NCBI RefSeq assembly: GCF_000698145.1
Contig: NZ_BAXB01000029.1
Coordinates: forward strand, 1-40,592
From: Geomicrobium sp. JCM 19039
Lineage (GTDB): Bacteria; Bacillota; Bacilli; Bacillales; Marinococcaceae
Reading direction: 5' to 3'
DNA length: 40,592 nucleotides
Notes under the pieces: model-generated
Told to the model about the DNA's origin: nothing
The model's input: only the letters and a program-made list of their open reading frames with translations
The model's database searches: none
Position numbers and translations under genes: made by a program
In this document: positions 1-9,219 of the stretch, piece after piece
Layout: every line of letters begins with the position of its first letter
Position numbering within the stretch: the first letter of the stretch is position 1

Positions 1-164
1 AAACAAACTGCGCAGGAGTTTGGTGATTTCGGCGCTAAAATCGGTGGAAAGCGCAAACTTGCGCGCAGATGGGGGAAACTTGCGCGTAGAATGTCACCTA
101 GCACCGCGCTCCCCCTCCCACCCAACAGTGCAAGTCAAGAAAATGTTACGTTCATTCTATATAG
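1..164 (+). repeat. Right part of a family B dispersed repeat, cut by the window edge
   Basis: This non-coding stretch closely matches the right third of the copies ending at 15642 and 26616. Shared landmarks are AAACTGCGC near the left, two AAACTTGCGCG motifs (about 55-95), and the closing motif TTACGTTCATTCTATATAG (146-164). The left part of the element lies outside the window. The short reading frame across it is not preserved between copies, so it is not called as a gene. From 165 to 365 I see nothing further that I can name. Confidence 0.75.
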
Positions 165-365
165 ATCGTTTTTCACGACTTTCGACATCGGAGATGAGGA
201 GGGTAGCTTGATTTTGGGATTTTCTAGGAGATTGGCGATCTAGGTCGCCCCCCTACCCCGTACGATCTAGATCCCTCGATAAAACAGCTTTCCTACTTAC
301 GCTCGGGGCGAGGATACGGAGTGGGGGTGCCTTCTGTGGCAATCGGCGTTATTCATGATCGCTTT

Positions 366-413
366 AAAAATCGCCTTGCCCCAATTATGCGATTGGGACA
401 AGGCGATTTTTTT
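366..413. terminator. Bidirectional terminator after the meta-cleavage operon
   Basis: A long near-perfect inverted repeat has AAAAATCGCCTTG on the left and CAAGGCGATTTTTTT on the right around a short inner stem (CCCAAT/ATTGGG). T-runs flank it on both strands. It lies 46 bases past the stop of the dioxygenase gene on the minus strand and closes that operon. Confidence 0.85.
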
Positions 414-458
414 CAAATGCGTTACGTTCGTTATACTCTCGTGGCGCTCTTTTCTTTT

Positions 459-1250
459 TCAAAGGTGATGATGCGTTGCCACTACCTGAAGACTGAGCGT
501 AGCTTTGAAGTCAGGCTTATACTCTTCGTCAATGATGCCGAGCATCATCGCTAAGTGTCGGCCACCCCCTTCGACGCCTGCGGTGTTTGCGTATTGTGGG
601 AGCATCGTTTGCATAGATTGCAAGTCACGTTGCATCGTGTAATCGATAAATTGTTTATCCAACGCTTGCTCAGAGATGGTCGGCATGTTAATGCGCCCTC
701 TCACGAGGTTGTGGGCAAGTGCTCCACTGAAGATGAATACGGTCTTCTTTCCAGATTCATCAATAACCGAGCGAATGACTTCTCCCCATTGCCTCGTTTC
801 ATCCAATCCAGCCGCTTCGGCAATGGACAAACTAATGACGGGTACGTCAAGCTTCGGCAACAAGTAGCGCAGCGGCACAACCGTGCCATAATCCCAGACG
901 TACGTCGGGTCGTCGACTGCAGTAACAGGGATCCGTGCACTTTTCCCAGCACGAACCATCTCGTTTGCAATCTCTCGATCACCCTTATATTCATACGCCA
1001 CATCTGAAATGATGTCCGGGCATTCAAAAGCGGTTAAAATCCCCTTATGCTCAGGTGCAACGTCTACATAATGGTTGAATGTTGAGATCCAATGGCAAGA
1101 CACGATGCAAATGAGTTCAGGATTGATCTCTTCGATATCTTTTGCAATCTGATCCATTTCCTTAACGAGATTCTCTTGGAATGGAGGAATGTTTTCTCGA
1201 TGGCAAATGCTAGGTACGTGAGCCGCGAGCACACCTAATTCAACTGACAT
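459..1250 (-). CDS. praA: Class III extradiol ring-cleavage dioxygenase, probably protocatechuate 2,3-dioxygenase (PraA-like)
   Basis: A 263-residue protein of the LigB/class III extradiol family, which uses non-haem Fe(II) to open catecholic rings next to the hydroxyls. Candidate metal or acid-base residues are His11 in LAAHVPS, His53 in VSCHW and a His in the SGALAHN motif; an acidic cluster follows in AGVEGGGRH. It is the last gene of the operon and starts directly after the praC stop, with AAGGAGG inside the end of praC. The sequence alone does not separate protocatechuate from homoprotocatechuate or catechol as substrate. The protocatechuate 2,3 assignment rests on context: a 4-hydroxybenzoate hydroxylase and an ACMSD-like decarboxylase are nearby, and the latter is needed only if the ring carries a carboxyl next to the cleavage site. 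HpaD-type activity is the main alternative. Confidence 0.7.
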   Translation of the reverse strand: MSVELGVLAAHVPSICHRENIPPFQENLVKEMDQIAKDIEEINPELICIVSCHWISTFNHYVDVAPEHKGILTAFECPDIISDVAYEYKGDREIANEMVRAGKSARIPVTAVDDPTYVWDYGTVVPLRYLLPKLDVPVISLSIAEAAGLDETRQWGEVIRSVIDESGKKTVFIFSGALAHNLVRGRINMPTISEQALDKQFIDYTMQRDLQSMQTMLPQYANTAGVEGGGRHLAMMLGIIDEEYKPDFKATLSLQVVATHHHL

Positions 1251-1454
1251 CTAGTTCGCCTCCTTGGATTTCTTCTTGGCCACACTTTCACCCGCAATGC
1301 CCCAATGTGTCGTCGGCATCTCATTGACGAGAACCCGAACGTTTTCAATCGGAGACCCGAGTGTTTCGGCCGTTGTTTTCGTTAGTTCATGAATGAGCTT
1401 TTCGATTTTTTCTTCACTGCGCCCTTCCATGATCGATACTTGAATCAATGGCAT
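1251..1454 (-). CDS. praC: 4-oxalocrotonate tautomerase (2-hydroxymuconate tautomerase)
   Basis: A 67-residue member of the 4-OT family, the usual size for this small oligomeric enzyme. After removal of Met the N-terminus is Pro, the catalytic base of the family, in MPLIQVSIMEGRS. An Arg lies at the expected position about 10 residues later. It isomerises 2-hydroxymuconate to 2-oxo-3-hexenedioate. It has a strong GGAGG site 10 bases after the corrected praD stop and touches praA. This spacing supports one transcript. The enzyme fits the oxidative branch of a meta-cleavage pathway after the semialdehyde dehydrogenase. Confidence 0.85.
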   Translation of the reverse strand: MPLIQVSIMEGRSEEKIEKLIHELTKTTAETLGSPIENVRVLVNEMPTTHWGIAGESVAKKKSKEAN

Positions 1455-1464
1455 ATGATCCCTC

Positions 1465-2252
1465 CTAGTCTATGAAAGAGAACTTTACTTCACCTAGTTG
1501 ATCAATGGATACACCAATTTGATCTCCGGTTTCGGCTAAGATGGCTTCAGTAATTGCCCTGATAGTATGATTTGGCCTTTTTTCAATTTCTCGCCTTTTT
1601 TCGCTAGCATGTTCACAAGCATAGCGATGGCATTCGCAGGATGACCTAATACCGCGGCGCCTGCTCCTCCTGCTTTCACTTCGTCATTGATCGTAATGGT
1701 TGCTCCTAGAAGATCAAGTTCCAAGTCTTGTTGATTCGGGACACGCTCCCCAAATACAACCTTTGATGACGATGCGTTATCCGCAATCACATCCGGAAGG
1801 GTGAATTCAAAATTTTTGTAGCGACTGTCGATAATTTCTACCGCAGGAATGAACGCGGCTGTCGCTCGCATAACGTCTGCAGCAGGTACACCTGGTCCTT
1901 CAATATCTTCTCCAAGTTCAAAGGCGATTTCTGCTTCGACTTTTGGATGGATGAGTTCTTTCATCGAGACTTCACTCTTGTTGTCATGAACCATATTGGA
2001 GAATACATACCCGTAAATCGGCTCGTCAACGTTCATTTGCGTCAATTTCGCCTTACTCGTCAGTCCCATTTTAGGACCGACAATGGTGAGTCCTTTGTCA
2101 AGTTTCATTTGTACAAGTTGTTCTTGTACAAGATAGGCCTCTTCAATCGTTAAATCAGGTGCCATCTCTTTTGTTACTTTTACTGTATCTTGAACATTCT
2201 CTTCACATGCCAACAGATGGCTTGCTAGATCTTTTTGTAAAGTTGTCGTCAT
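1465..2252 (-). CDS. praD: 4-oxalocrotonate decarboxylase, interrupted by a one-base frameshift near 1560
   Basis: A member of the fumarylacetoacetase-like hydratase/decarboxylase family (MhpD/XylI/DmpH type), about 262 residues when corrected. The uncorrected frame stops at 1536 shortly after IILSGQ. Adding one base to the GGG run near 1557-1562 restores the family C-terminus: IILSGAITEAI, then a G-D pair, then a short LGEVKFSFID end, with the stop at 1465-1467. The conserved acidic motif KVEAEIAFEL (metal ligands in the family) and the IADNASS segment are intact. It would decarboxylate 2-oxo-3-hexenedioate to 2-hydroxypenta-2,4-dienoate. It is paralogous to the next gene. Which of the two is decarboxylase and which is hydratase is inferred from order and from resemblance, so the roles could be swapped. 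Confidence 0.75.
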
Positions 2253-2264
2253 CGTATGATCCTC

Positions 2265-3041
2265 CTAAGATTTCGCAAAGCGAACGTTTACCTCGCCTAG
2301 ATGCGCTAGTTTCGCAGTGAAATGATCACCTGGAGCTGCTTCAACGGCCGCGGATAGGGCGCCCGATAAAATCGTTTCCCCAGCTTTTAGCTCTTCGCCA
2401 TACTCTGAAAGTTTGTTTGCAAGCCAGGCAACACACGTTGCGGGGTCGCCCATTGCCAGTGCGCCGACACCCGTTCCAACAATTTCGCCATTTTTGTAGA
2501 GCACCATGCCTACAGATTTGGCATCCACATCACGTGGTGCTGTCACTTTATTGCCGAGCACATACAGACCCGAAGAAGCGTTATCCGCGATCGTGTCAGG
2601 AAGGGTAATCTTCCAATCTTTGATCCGGCTGTCGACAATTTCGATGGAAGGAACGAGATAATCTGTCGCTTCAATCACATCGGCTGCTGTAACATTTGGA
2701 CCTTGCAAGTTTCGCTTCAGTACGAACGCAATTTCTGCTTCAACTTTCGGTTGCATCGTTTGATTGGTTTCGACTACACCATCATTTTGAATGAGCATAT
2801 CTGAGAACAACACACCGTAATCTGGCTCATTCACACCGAGAAGCTGTTGCATTGGCTTGGAGGTAAGACCGATCTTGCGACCAGTCTGTCTCGTTTCTTT
2901 TGAATCTTTTAACTGAAGAAACTCGGTTTGAATTTGATACGCATCCTCAACCGTTAAGCCTTCATGAGTCGCGGTTAGAGGTGGGATCGACACTCTCGAT
3001 GTGGCTGCTTGATGCAGATCCTTAGCAATTTGTGCATGCAT
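2265..3041 (-). CDS. praE: 2-hydroxypenta-2,4-dienoate (2-oxopent-4-enoate) hydratase
   Basis: A 258-residue intact protein of the same hydratase/decarboxylase family as its downstream neighbour. It shares KVEAEIAFVLKR (metal-binding acidic residues), the block containing IVDSRIKDW, IADNASSGLYVLG, and the ending with GDHFTAKLAHLGEVNV. It hydrates 2-hydroxypenta-2,4-dienoate to 4-hydroxy-2-oxovalerate using Mg or Mn. It lies 17 bases after praB and 12 bases before praD. The hydratase and decarboxylase of meta pathways form a complex in Pseudomonas, and adjacency here fits that. The aldolase that would use its product is not in the window. Confidence 0.75.
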   Translation of the reverse strand: MHAQIAKDLHQAATSRVSIPPLTATHEGLTVEDAYQIQTEFLQLKDSKETRQTGRKIGLTSKPMQQLLGVNEPDYGVLFSDMLIQNDGVVETNQTMQPKVEAEIAFVLKRNLQGPNVTAADVIEATDYLVPSIEIVDSRIKDWKITLPDTIADNASSGLYVLGNKVTAPRDVDAKSVGMVLYKNGEIVGTGVGALAMGDPATCVAWLANKLSEYGEELKAGETILSGALSAAVEAAPGDHFTAKLAHLGEVNVRFAKS

Positions 3042-3057
3042 GTTGACCCGTTCCTCT

Positions 3058-4527
3058 CTATAATTTAATCGTTACGTTCTTTAACTCTGAGTAGAATTCA
3101 AAGCTATGAATACCACCTTCACGACCGACACCACTTTGCTTCATGCCACCAAAAGGCGTTCGTAGGTCACGTAAGAACCACGTGTTCACCCAAATAATTC
3201 CAGCTTCCACAGCATCGGCAACCCGGTGGGCACGTCTTAAGTCATTCGTCCAAATGCTCGCCGCCAAACCGTAATGCGTATCATTCACTTGACCGATGAC
3301 CTCATCTTCAAGATCAAATGGAATGACCGTCACGACCGGTCCGAAGATCTCTTCTCTTACACAACGTGAGCTACGGTCTAGACCGGTAATGATCGTCGGA
3401 TTGATGTAATACCTTTATCCATTCCTTCAGTCACTTGCCCACCTGTCAAAAACTCGCCGCCTTCTTCTTTTGCAAGTTCGATATAAGAGAGCACACGCTC
3501 ATAGTGCTCTTTCGAGATCATTGCACCGAGGTTCACGTCCGCGTCAAACGGATTACCGACTTTAAGCTCTTTCGTTTTCGCAGCGAACTTCTCTAAAAAC
3601 TCATCGTACGCTCCGCGCTCCACATAAATTCTTGAACCACATAAACAAACTTGGCCTTGGTTAATGAAGCTTGATTTAATCGTTGTCTCCACGACTTCAT
3701 CAAGATCAGAATCTGCAAAAATAATGTTCGGGTTCTTTCCACCAAGTTCATAGGACAACTTCTTCAACGTTGGTGCAGCTGCTTTCATAATTGCTGTTCC
3801 CGTTGATGTTTCCCCAGTGAACGTAATCGCATCGACATCTTCATGTGCCGAAATTGCTTCCCCTGCTGATCCTGGACCAAACCCATGAACGACGTTAACG
3901 ACACCGTCTGGAACACCTGCTTCTTTGCAAATTTCTGCAAGTACTGTCGCGGTCATTGGCGTCCACTCTGCAGGCTTCATTACGGTTGTATTTCCTGCTG
4001 CAAGACAAGGCGCGAGCTTCCACGTCAATAACAGGAGTGGCAAGTTCCACGTTGATCATTCCGATCACACCGACTGGCTTACGCAAAGCATAATGCAACG
4101 CTTCCTGGTCTTGTTGGTAAGCTTCAGTCCCGAGCGTCGTCATATAATCTGCAAAAAAGTGGAAGTTGTACGCTGCACGCGGAATATCTATCTTATTCGC
4201 TAACCATAACGGTTTTCCTGTATCAAGCGCTTCCAATTTCGCCAATTCTTCTTGTCGTTCTAGAATTAAATCACCGATACGTCTTAAAATTGCTGAGCGC
4301 TCATTGGTGGTCATCTCTTTCCAACGACCATTTAACGCTCTTCTTGCTGATTGTACGGCTAGGTCTACATCTTCTTTCGTACCTTCGGCTACCGTGCCAA
4401 TGACTTCTTCTGTTGCTGAATCTATATTGTTGAAAGTTTTGTTGGAAACGGACGGTTGATACTTGCCATTAATAAATAGCTGACAATCAATTCCTTGTAC
4501 TTTTACATCTGTTGACGTTGTACTCAT
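3058..4527 (-). CDS. praB: 2-hydroxymuconic semialdehyde dehydrogenase, interrupted by two frameshifts
   Basis: An NAD-dependent aldehyde dehydrogenase of about 490 residues after correction. It resembles DmpC/XylG, which oxidise 2-hydroxymuconic 6-semialdehyde to 2-hydroxymuconate. Family landmarks in order: KPVGVIGMIN, then NLPLLLLTWKLAPCLAAGN, KPAEWTP, FTGETSTGT, the general base Glu in LSYELGGKNP, the nucleophile Cys in NQGQVCLCGSR, and EIFGPVVTVIPF. Two breaks are visible. At about 4050 two bases are missing (or one is added) inside the expected N-P-W-N-L-P motif. At about 3410 one base is missing, and restoring it gives YINPTIITGLDRSSRC leading into the C-terminal part. The start follows AGGAGGTTATCAC. 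It is the first gene of the lower-pathway operon. Confidence 0.8.
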
Positions 4528-4598
4528 GTGATAACCTCCTAGTTATTCTCTTCTTACTTCGTAGGTTACGTTATAAAAGTACCTTATAAAACATCTTT

Positions 4599-4616
4599 GT
4601 TCTTTCTATGCGGAAC
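4599..4616. promoter_or_regulatory. Possible IclR-type operator in the divergent praB / iclR intergenic region
   Basis: The 179-base gap between the divergent starts contains the inverted repeat GTTC-N10-GAAC. IclR-family regulators of aromatic pathways often bind imperfect palindromes with GTTC-like arms. The site is A/T-rich on both sides and is suitably placed between both starts. The assignment is by position and symmetry only. Confidence 0.35.
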
Positions 4617-4706
4617 TATTTTTAATTTTTTTGAATTTCTTGCCTTTATTCTTTAAACTTCTATGCTATAGTCTAGTTACAATTACTCGAGGAAGGAGTT
4701 CACCCG

Positions 4707-5495
4707 ATGGAAACGGTTATAAATAAAAAGCGAGATTACACACTTTCTTCTGTGCGCAACGCGTTGCGTATTATGCATTGCTTTTCCATGGATGAGCCAG
4801 AACTTAAACTTACTGACATTTCGAAACGTTTGAATCTTGGGAAGAGTACCGTGAGTCGGATGATGGCCACATTGCAGCAAGAAGGATTTATTGAAAAAAA
4901 TCCAGACAACCAACGCTTTCGTCTCGGATTGTCGATCCTCTCTCTTGCGAGCGTATGTACGTCAACGTATGACATCCATCAAGAGGCAGGACCTGTTTTG
5001 CATGAATTGACCGAGCGGACGCAAGAGACCTCTCATCTCGCGATTTTGGACCAGCATGAGGTGATCTATTTGCAAAAGGTCGAAAGCAAACATCAAGTCC
5101 GAGCGTTCACCCATATCGGAAAGAGAAACCCGGCCTATTGCACAAGCTCAGGAAAAATCTTGCTCGCGTATCACGATCATGAAGAACGTCTATTACAAGC
5201 TGTTGAAGGTGACGGTTTTGTCGCCCATACAAAAAATACAATCACAACAGTTGATGAACTCCGCGACGAGCTTCGTGATGTCCGCGCTAAAGGCTACGCA
5301 ATTAGTTTGGAGGAACTGTCTGAAGGCGTTGCTACAATCGCTGCGCCGATTCGAGATTATACAGGCAAAGTGATTGCTTCAGTCAATCTCATCGGACCGG
5401 TTCAACGTGTGAACCAATATACGATTCATACGCATACACGCAGAGTGGTTGACGCCGGCAAACAGATTAGTCGAAAACTAGGATTTAGACAATAA
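4707..5495 (+). CDS. IclR-family transcriptional regulator of the aromatic pathway
   Basis: A 262-residue protein with the two usual IclR parts. An N-terminal winged helix-turn-helix (about residues 12-75) includes LKLTDISKRLNLGKSTVSRM. A C-terminal effector domain (about 85-255) includes TSHLAILD, RNPAYCTSSGKILLA and GYAISLEELSEGVATIAAPI. It starts after GAGGAAGGAG. It is divergent from praB and only 25 bases upstream of the ACMSD-like gene, so it probably controls both sides. The effector is likely an aromatic acid or ring-cleavage product (inference). The family includes both activators and repressors, and the sequence does not say which this is. Confidence 0.85.
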   Translation: METVINKKRDYTLSSVRNALRIMHCFSMDEPELKLTDISKRLNLGKSTVSRMMATLQQEGFIEKNPDNQRFRLGLSILSLASVCTSTYDIHQEAGPVLHELTERTQETSHLAILDQHEVIYLQKVESKHQVRAFTHIGKRNPAYCTSSGKILLAYHDHEERLLQAVEGDGFVAHTKNTITTVDELRDELRDVRAKGYAISLEELSEGVATIAAPIRDYTGKVIASVNLIGPVQRVNQYTIHTHTRRVVDAGKQISRKLGFRQ

Positions 5496-5520
5496 CCATT
5501 ACATTTAGGAGCTGTCCGTC

Positions 5521-6440
5521 ATGATTGATTCTCATACACATTTTATACCAGAACAAGTACAACAATGGATTGAAGAGAACAAAACACTCATCAATGCGAA
5601 GTGGATCAAAAAAAACGAACAAACAACCTTACTTTCCATTAACGACAAATGGGCATTTCCATTAAATGAAAATTTCACACGCACACAGTCGTTTACAGCG
5701 GCGTACTCATCCTTTCGTAAAGCACTCGTTTCCCCTGTACCTCAACTGTTTCTTTATGATCAACCCGTTGATGTGACGAGTGAGCTTGTTCAAGTGTACA
5801 ACGACGCGCTCGTTCATTTAAAAGCGAAAGATGCCACGTTCGAAGGATTGGCTACGTTATCTTTACAGTCACCTGAGCAAGCGGCCAAAGAATTGGAACA
5901 AGCGATCCAACAAGGTTGAAGGGAGCCATTGTCGGCCCAGGGTTTGGGGAACGAACGTTGGCTGACTCTTTCTTTGATCCATTGTTCGAAGCGGCGAATG
6001 CAACTCAAGCTGTTCTGTTCGTTCACCCCCTTCTGCATAGCGATCCACGTCTTAACCATTCAAAACTGCCGAACCTCATCGGCGTGCCGTGGGAAACGAC
6101 CATTGCTGCTGCGAACCTTATTGTGCAAGGCGTTCTTGACCGCTATCCGAACATCACCTTTCTATTGGCTCACGGTGGTGGGTTTCTTCCTTACCAAATC
6201 GGGAGAATGTCCAAAGGGTTCCAATCATGGGAAAATGAATTCGCAAAGCTCCAGCGAACACCACTTGAATATGCGGCTTCCTTCTATTATGACAGCGTCC
6301 TTTGGGATGAGCGCACATTAGACTATTTGCTCGAAATTGCCGGAAAAAACCAAGTGATCCCTGGTTCAGACTTTCCGTTTGAATTGAATGATTGGAAAAT
6401 CGATCAACATAAATTAAATCAAACACCAAGTTTCCTTTAA
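5521..6440 (+). CDS. praH: ACMSD-like amidohydrolase-2 decarboxylase, probably acting on 5-carboxy-2-hydroxymuconate-6-semialdehyde; frameshifted near 5915
   Basis: About 306 residues when corrected, a TIM-barrel metal enzyme of the amidohydrolase 2 family. Metal-site motifs are present: the N-terminal HTH of MIDSHTHFIPEQ, the His of FLLAHGGGFLPYQIGR, and the Asp of GSDFPFEL. The block GVPWETTIAAANLIVQGVLD is typical of ACMSD-type decarboxylases. One base is missing at about 5915. GGTTTGAAGGGAGCC would read GLKGA and joins QAIQQG to IVGPGFGER. Chemically, protocatechuate 2,3-cleavage gives a carboxylated muconate semialdehyde that must lose CO2 to enter the 4-oxalocrotonate branch, which fits this enzyme. 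It shares a transcript with the IclR gene rather than with the dehydrogenase operon. Another beta-decarboxylation substrate remains possible. Confidence 0.7.
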
Positions 6441-6448
6441 CAAAAGCT

Positions 6449-6486
6449 GGGTTGTTACGCACATAACATGCATAACAACCCTTTTT
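6449..6486. terminator. Terminator between convergent praH and pobA
   Basis: Perfect 9-base stem GGGTTGTTA / TAACAACCC with a 15-base loop, followed by TTTTT on the plus strand and by CTTTTG on the minus strand. It sits between the two stop codons and can serve both genes. Confidence 0.85.
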
Positions 6487-6488
6487 AG

Positions 6489-7700
6489 TTATGAATATTG
6501 CGGAGCTAGCGCGCGACCCCATTCAATCGGCAAACCTGTATAGTTTTCCGCTAATGAGCGTTTCGCGGCTTCCGATGATACTAAATAATGAAATTCACTC
6601 TCTTGAATTTTTCGTTCAAACTTCGTCTTTTTCACGTCTGTATGAAGAAGGGTCGTCATGAACGATGAGAAACGTTGAGCTTTCCAAATTCTTTGCAAAG
6701 CGATTTCTTCATAACGATCCAATAAATTTTCACTGCCATTGTGATACCGCTCTTTTAAACCTTCGGCAAGAATTTGGATATCACTAATCGCTAGATTCAA
6801 GCCCTTTGCACCGGTAGGAGGAACGATGTGCGCAGCATCACCAGCAAGGAACAAATTGCCTTTGCGCATCGTCTCGCACACATAACTTCTCATGGAAACG
6901 ATGTTTTTCGAAACGATTGGACCATCCTTTAATTCTTTTCCGTCACCAATATCTGAACGCTTCTTCAGTTCTGTCCAAATCCGATCATCTGACCAAAGAT
7001 TGATGTCGTCTTTTCGATCCACTTGCAAATAAAAACGTTGCAGTGTAGGCGTGCGGGTACTTAATAGCGCAAACCCATTTTCATGATTCGCATACACCAG
7101 TTCATCACTTGCGACCTCTGTTTCGGCTAGAACGCCTAGCCAACCGTAATCATACAGCTTCTCATACTCTGAACAGTCCGACTCGGTTACCGTTTCACGG
7201 CACGGTCCGTGAAAACCATCACACCCTGCAATATAGTCACACGTAATGGTTTCTTCTGAAGCACCCTTTTCCGGAGTGTATGTTACGTACGGTTCATTTG
7301 AATGAATGGCGTGGGTTTTCACTTCATCGACTTCAAAATGAATCGCTGCCCCATCTTCAATCCGCGCTTTGAGCAGATCTTTCAATACTTCGTGCTGCGG
7401 ATAAACAACGACCTTCTTCCCACCCGTCAACGACGGAAAGTCAATGCGTTCGCGTTTTTGACCGAACTGTAGATAAATGCCTTCATGCTCAAATCCTTCA
7501 TGCTCAATTCGGGTACCCACACCGGTTTCTTTCAATAAATCAACGGTCCCTTGTTCTAAAACGCCCGCTCTGACCGTCTCCTCAATTTCTTTGCGTGATC
7601 GTTTTTCCAATATGATGGAGTCAATTCCATTTTGAGATAATAAATGTGAGAGCATTAACCCTGCCGGGCCCGCACCAATAATGACAACATTCGTATGCAT
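6489..7700 (-). CDS. pobA: 4-hydroxybenzoate 3-monooxygenase (FAD, NAD(P)H)
   Basis: A 403-residue class A flavoprotein hydroxylase, close to the usual length of about 390-400. Visible motifs are the Rossmann FAD fingerprint GAGPAG (residues 9-14) with an acidic end of the second strand (ILEKRS), the D-G motif IAGCDGFHGPCRE, and the second FAD motif FLAGDAAHIVPPTGAKGLNLAISD. R-V-R-A-G-V-L-E near residue 45 matches PobA proteins. It converts 4-hydroxybenzoate to protocatechuate. This feeds the ring-cleavage operon and is the counterpart of PraI in the Paenibacillus pathway. It is the last gene of the LysR-linked operon, 30 bases after the aldehyde dehydrogenase, and starts after AGGAGTG. Confidence 0.88.
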   Translation of the reverse strand: MHTNVVIIGAGPAGLMLSHLLSQNGIDSIILEKRSRKEIEETVRAGVLEQGTVDLLKETGVGTRIEHEGFEHEGIYLQFGQKRERIDFPSLTGGKKVVVYPQHEVLKDLLKARIEDGAAIHFEVDEVKTHAIHSNEPYVTYTPEKGASEETITCDYIAGCDGFHGPCRETVTESDCSEYEKLYDYGWLGVLAETEVASDELVYANHENGFALLSTRTPTLQRFYLQVDRKDDINLWSDDRIWTELKKRSDIGDGKELKDGPIVSKNIVSMRSYVCETMRKGNLFLAGDAAHIVPPTGAKGLNLAISDIQILAEGLKERYHNGSENLLDRYEEIALQRIWKAQRFSSFMTTLLHTDVKKTKFERKIQESEFHYLVSSEAAKRSLAENYTGLPIEWGRALAPQYS

Positions 7701-7730
7701 CCTTCTACACTCCTATCTTTTTTATCTGTT

Positions 7731-9191
7731 TTAGAATGGATATTTACGCGTTTCTTCTTGAACGGTGACCCATTTTGGGTTTGTGTACTCTTCAACAACC
7801 CATGGGTTTCCAAATCTCCCAAGGCCACTTGCTTTGTTCCCACCAAACGGTACATTTGGGGCATCGTTCACTGTTTGATCGTTAATGTGGGTCATCCCCG
7901 CATCCAGTTCTAGTGCAAGTGTTTCTGCTCGTTCAAAATCACTCGTAAAGATGGCTGAACTTAAGCCGTACGACGTATCGTTTGCCAAAGAAATCGCCTC
8001 TTCATCAGACTTGGCGCGAATCATCGTAGCAACAGGGCCGAACACTTCGCTTTGGGCGAGTTCAGAGTCGTTTTGAACGTCAGTAAACACATAAGGAGTG
8101 ATGACATTTCCAATCTGCTCTCCTTCTAAAGCGAGTGTAGCTCCTTCTTTTTTCCCTTGTTCAATAAGTGCATTCACTTTCTTTAACTGATCTTTATTAA
8201 TGATTGGCCCGATAATCGTCTCAGGGTTCGTTTGGTCACCGTATGGAATCTTTTTCGCCCGCTCGACAAACTTCTCAACAAACGAATCGTAGACCGCGTC
8301 GTGAATGATCATACGGTTAATGATCATGCAAATCTGTCCTTGGTGAATGAACTTCCCAAAAATTGCGGCATTCACTGCTTGGTCAACATCTGCATCTTCG
8401 AGAACGACGAATGGGCTATTTCCACCTAGTTCTAATGCGACTTTTTTCAAATTGCGTCCAGCCGTTTCGCCAATTTTCTTACCTACTGCCGTTGAACCGG
8501 TGAAGCTAACCAACTCAGCAAGGGGATGGTCAATCATCCCGTTCCCTATTTCCTCGATATCTGTGAGCAACATGTTAAAAACACCTTTAGGTAATCCAGC
8601 ATAATCAAACGCTTTTGCAATCATAACACCACCGCTAAAAGCAACTTGAATATCCGGCTTGTGAACAACCGTATTTCCAAGGGCAATTGCTGGAATGATG
8701 CTTCTCATCGACAAATTCATTGGGAAATTAAACGGTGAAATGGACGCCACAACACCGAGAGGTGTCCGGTATATTTTGCTCTTTTTTCCCGGTACATGAT
8801 TAGACACTTCGTGCACATGCTCCAATTCGTGTACATAGTTTAATGACTCTTCGAGAATTTCCATCGTGAGGCCGAATTCTACATTCGCTTTTAAGACAGA
8901 ACCTCCGGTATCCTTGGAAAGCATAAGTACAATTTCGTCTTTATTGTCTTTGAAGTATTCAATTGCCTTTTCGATGTATGCTTTTCGTTCGTCTGCTGGC
9001 GTTTTGGCCCAAGATTTTTGTGCATGTTTCGCCGCCTCAAAAGCTTGCTCTAGTTGTTGTTTTGTTGCTAGTGGAATGCTAGCAATCACTTCATCGTTAT
9101 AAGGGTTTACGTTATCAAACGAGCGGTCACTACCCCCGACTATCCATTCTCCGTTCGTGTAAGTTTTCGCATACTGTTCGTAATTTTCCAT
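7731..9191 (-). CDS. Aromatic aldehyde dehydrogenase (benzaldehyde/vanillin dehydrogenase type, YfmT-like)
   Basis: An intact 486-residue NAD(P)-dependent aldehyde dehydrogenase. Landmarks: PLGVVASISPFNFPMNLSMR, VVHKPD, FTGSTAVGKKIG, general base Glu in VALELGGNSPFVVL, nucleophile Cys in HQGQICMIINR, and SEVFGPVATMI. The GQICMxxNR block and overall pattern resemble vanillin/benzaldehyde dehydrogenases such as Bacillus YfmT and XylC. The gene lies between the TRAP membrane subunit (28 bases) and pobA (30 bases). The likely role is therefore oxidation of 4-hydroxybenzaldehyde, or a related aldehyde, to the acid used by PobA. The exact ring substituents cannot be read from the sequence. Confidence 0.82.
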   Translation of the reverse strand: MENYEQYAKTYTNGEWIVGGSDRSFDNVNPYNDEVIASIPLATKQQLEQAFEAAKHAQKSWAKTPADERKAYIEKAIEYFKDNKDEIVLMLSKDTGGSVLKANVEFGLTMEILEESLNYVHELEHVHEVSNHVPGKKSKIYRTPLGVVASISPFNFPMNLSMRSIIPAIALGNTVVHKPDIQVAFSGGVMIAKAFDYAGLPKGVFNMLLTDIEEIGNGMIDHPLAELVSFTGSTAVGKKIGETAGRNLKKVALELGGNSPFVVLEDADVDQAVNAAIFGKFIHQGQICMIINRMIIHDAVYDSFVEKFVERAKKIPYGDQTNPETIIGPIINKDQLKKVNALIEQGKKEGATLALEGEQIGNVITPYVFTDVQNDSELAQSEVFGPVATMIRAKSDEEAISLANDTSYGLSSAIFTSDFERAETLALELDAGMTHINDQTVNDAPNVPFGGNKASGLGRFGNPWVVEEYTNPKWVTVQEETRKYPF

Positions 9192-9219
9192 TGGCTAATC
9201 CCGCCTCTCTTTTCATTAG

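Noticed and set aside
555..1007. 150-residue open frame opposite the dioxygenase
   Set aside because: It is a shadow of a well-supported gene; composition is typical of antisense frames.
459..1250. Naming the dioxygenase HpaD (homoprotocatechuate 2,3-dioxygenase)
   Set aside because: The family allows it, but no HpaB/HpaE/HpaF-type context is seen, while a 4-hydroxybenzoate hydroxylase and an ACMSD-like decarboxylase favour the protocatechuate 2,3 route. Kept as an alternative.
3058..4527. Programmed frameshifting as an explanation for the broken genes
   Set aside because: There is no shared slippery sequence or downstream structure, and 15 unrelated genes are affected, all in the same direction of base loss.
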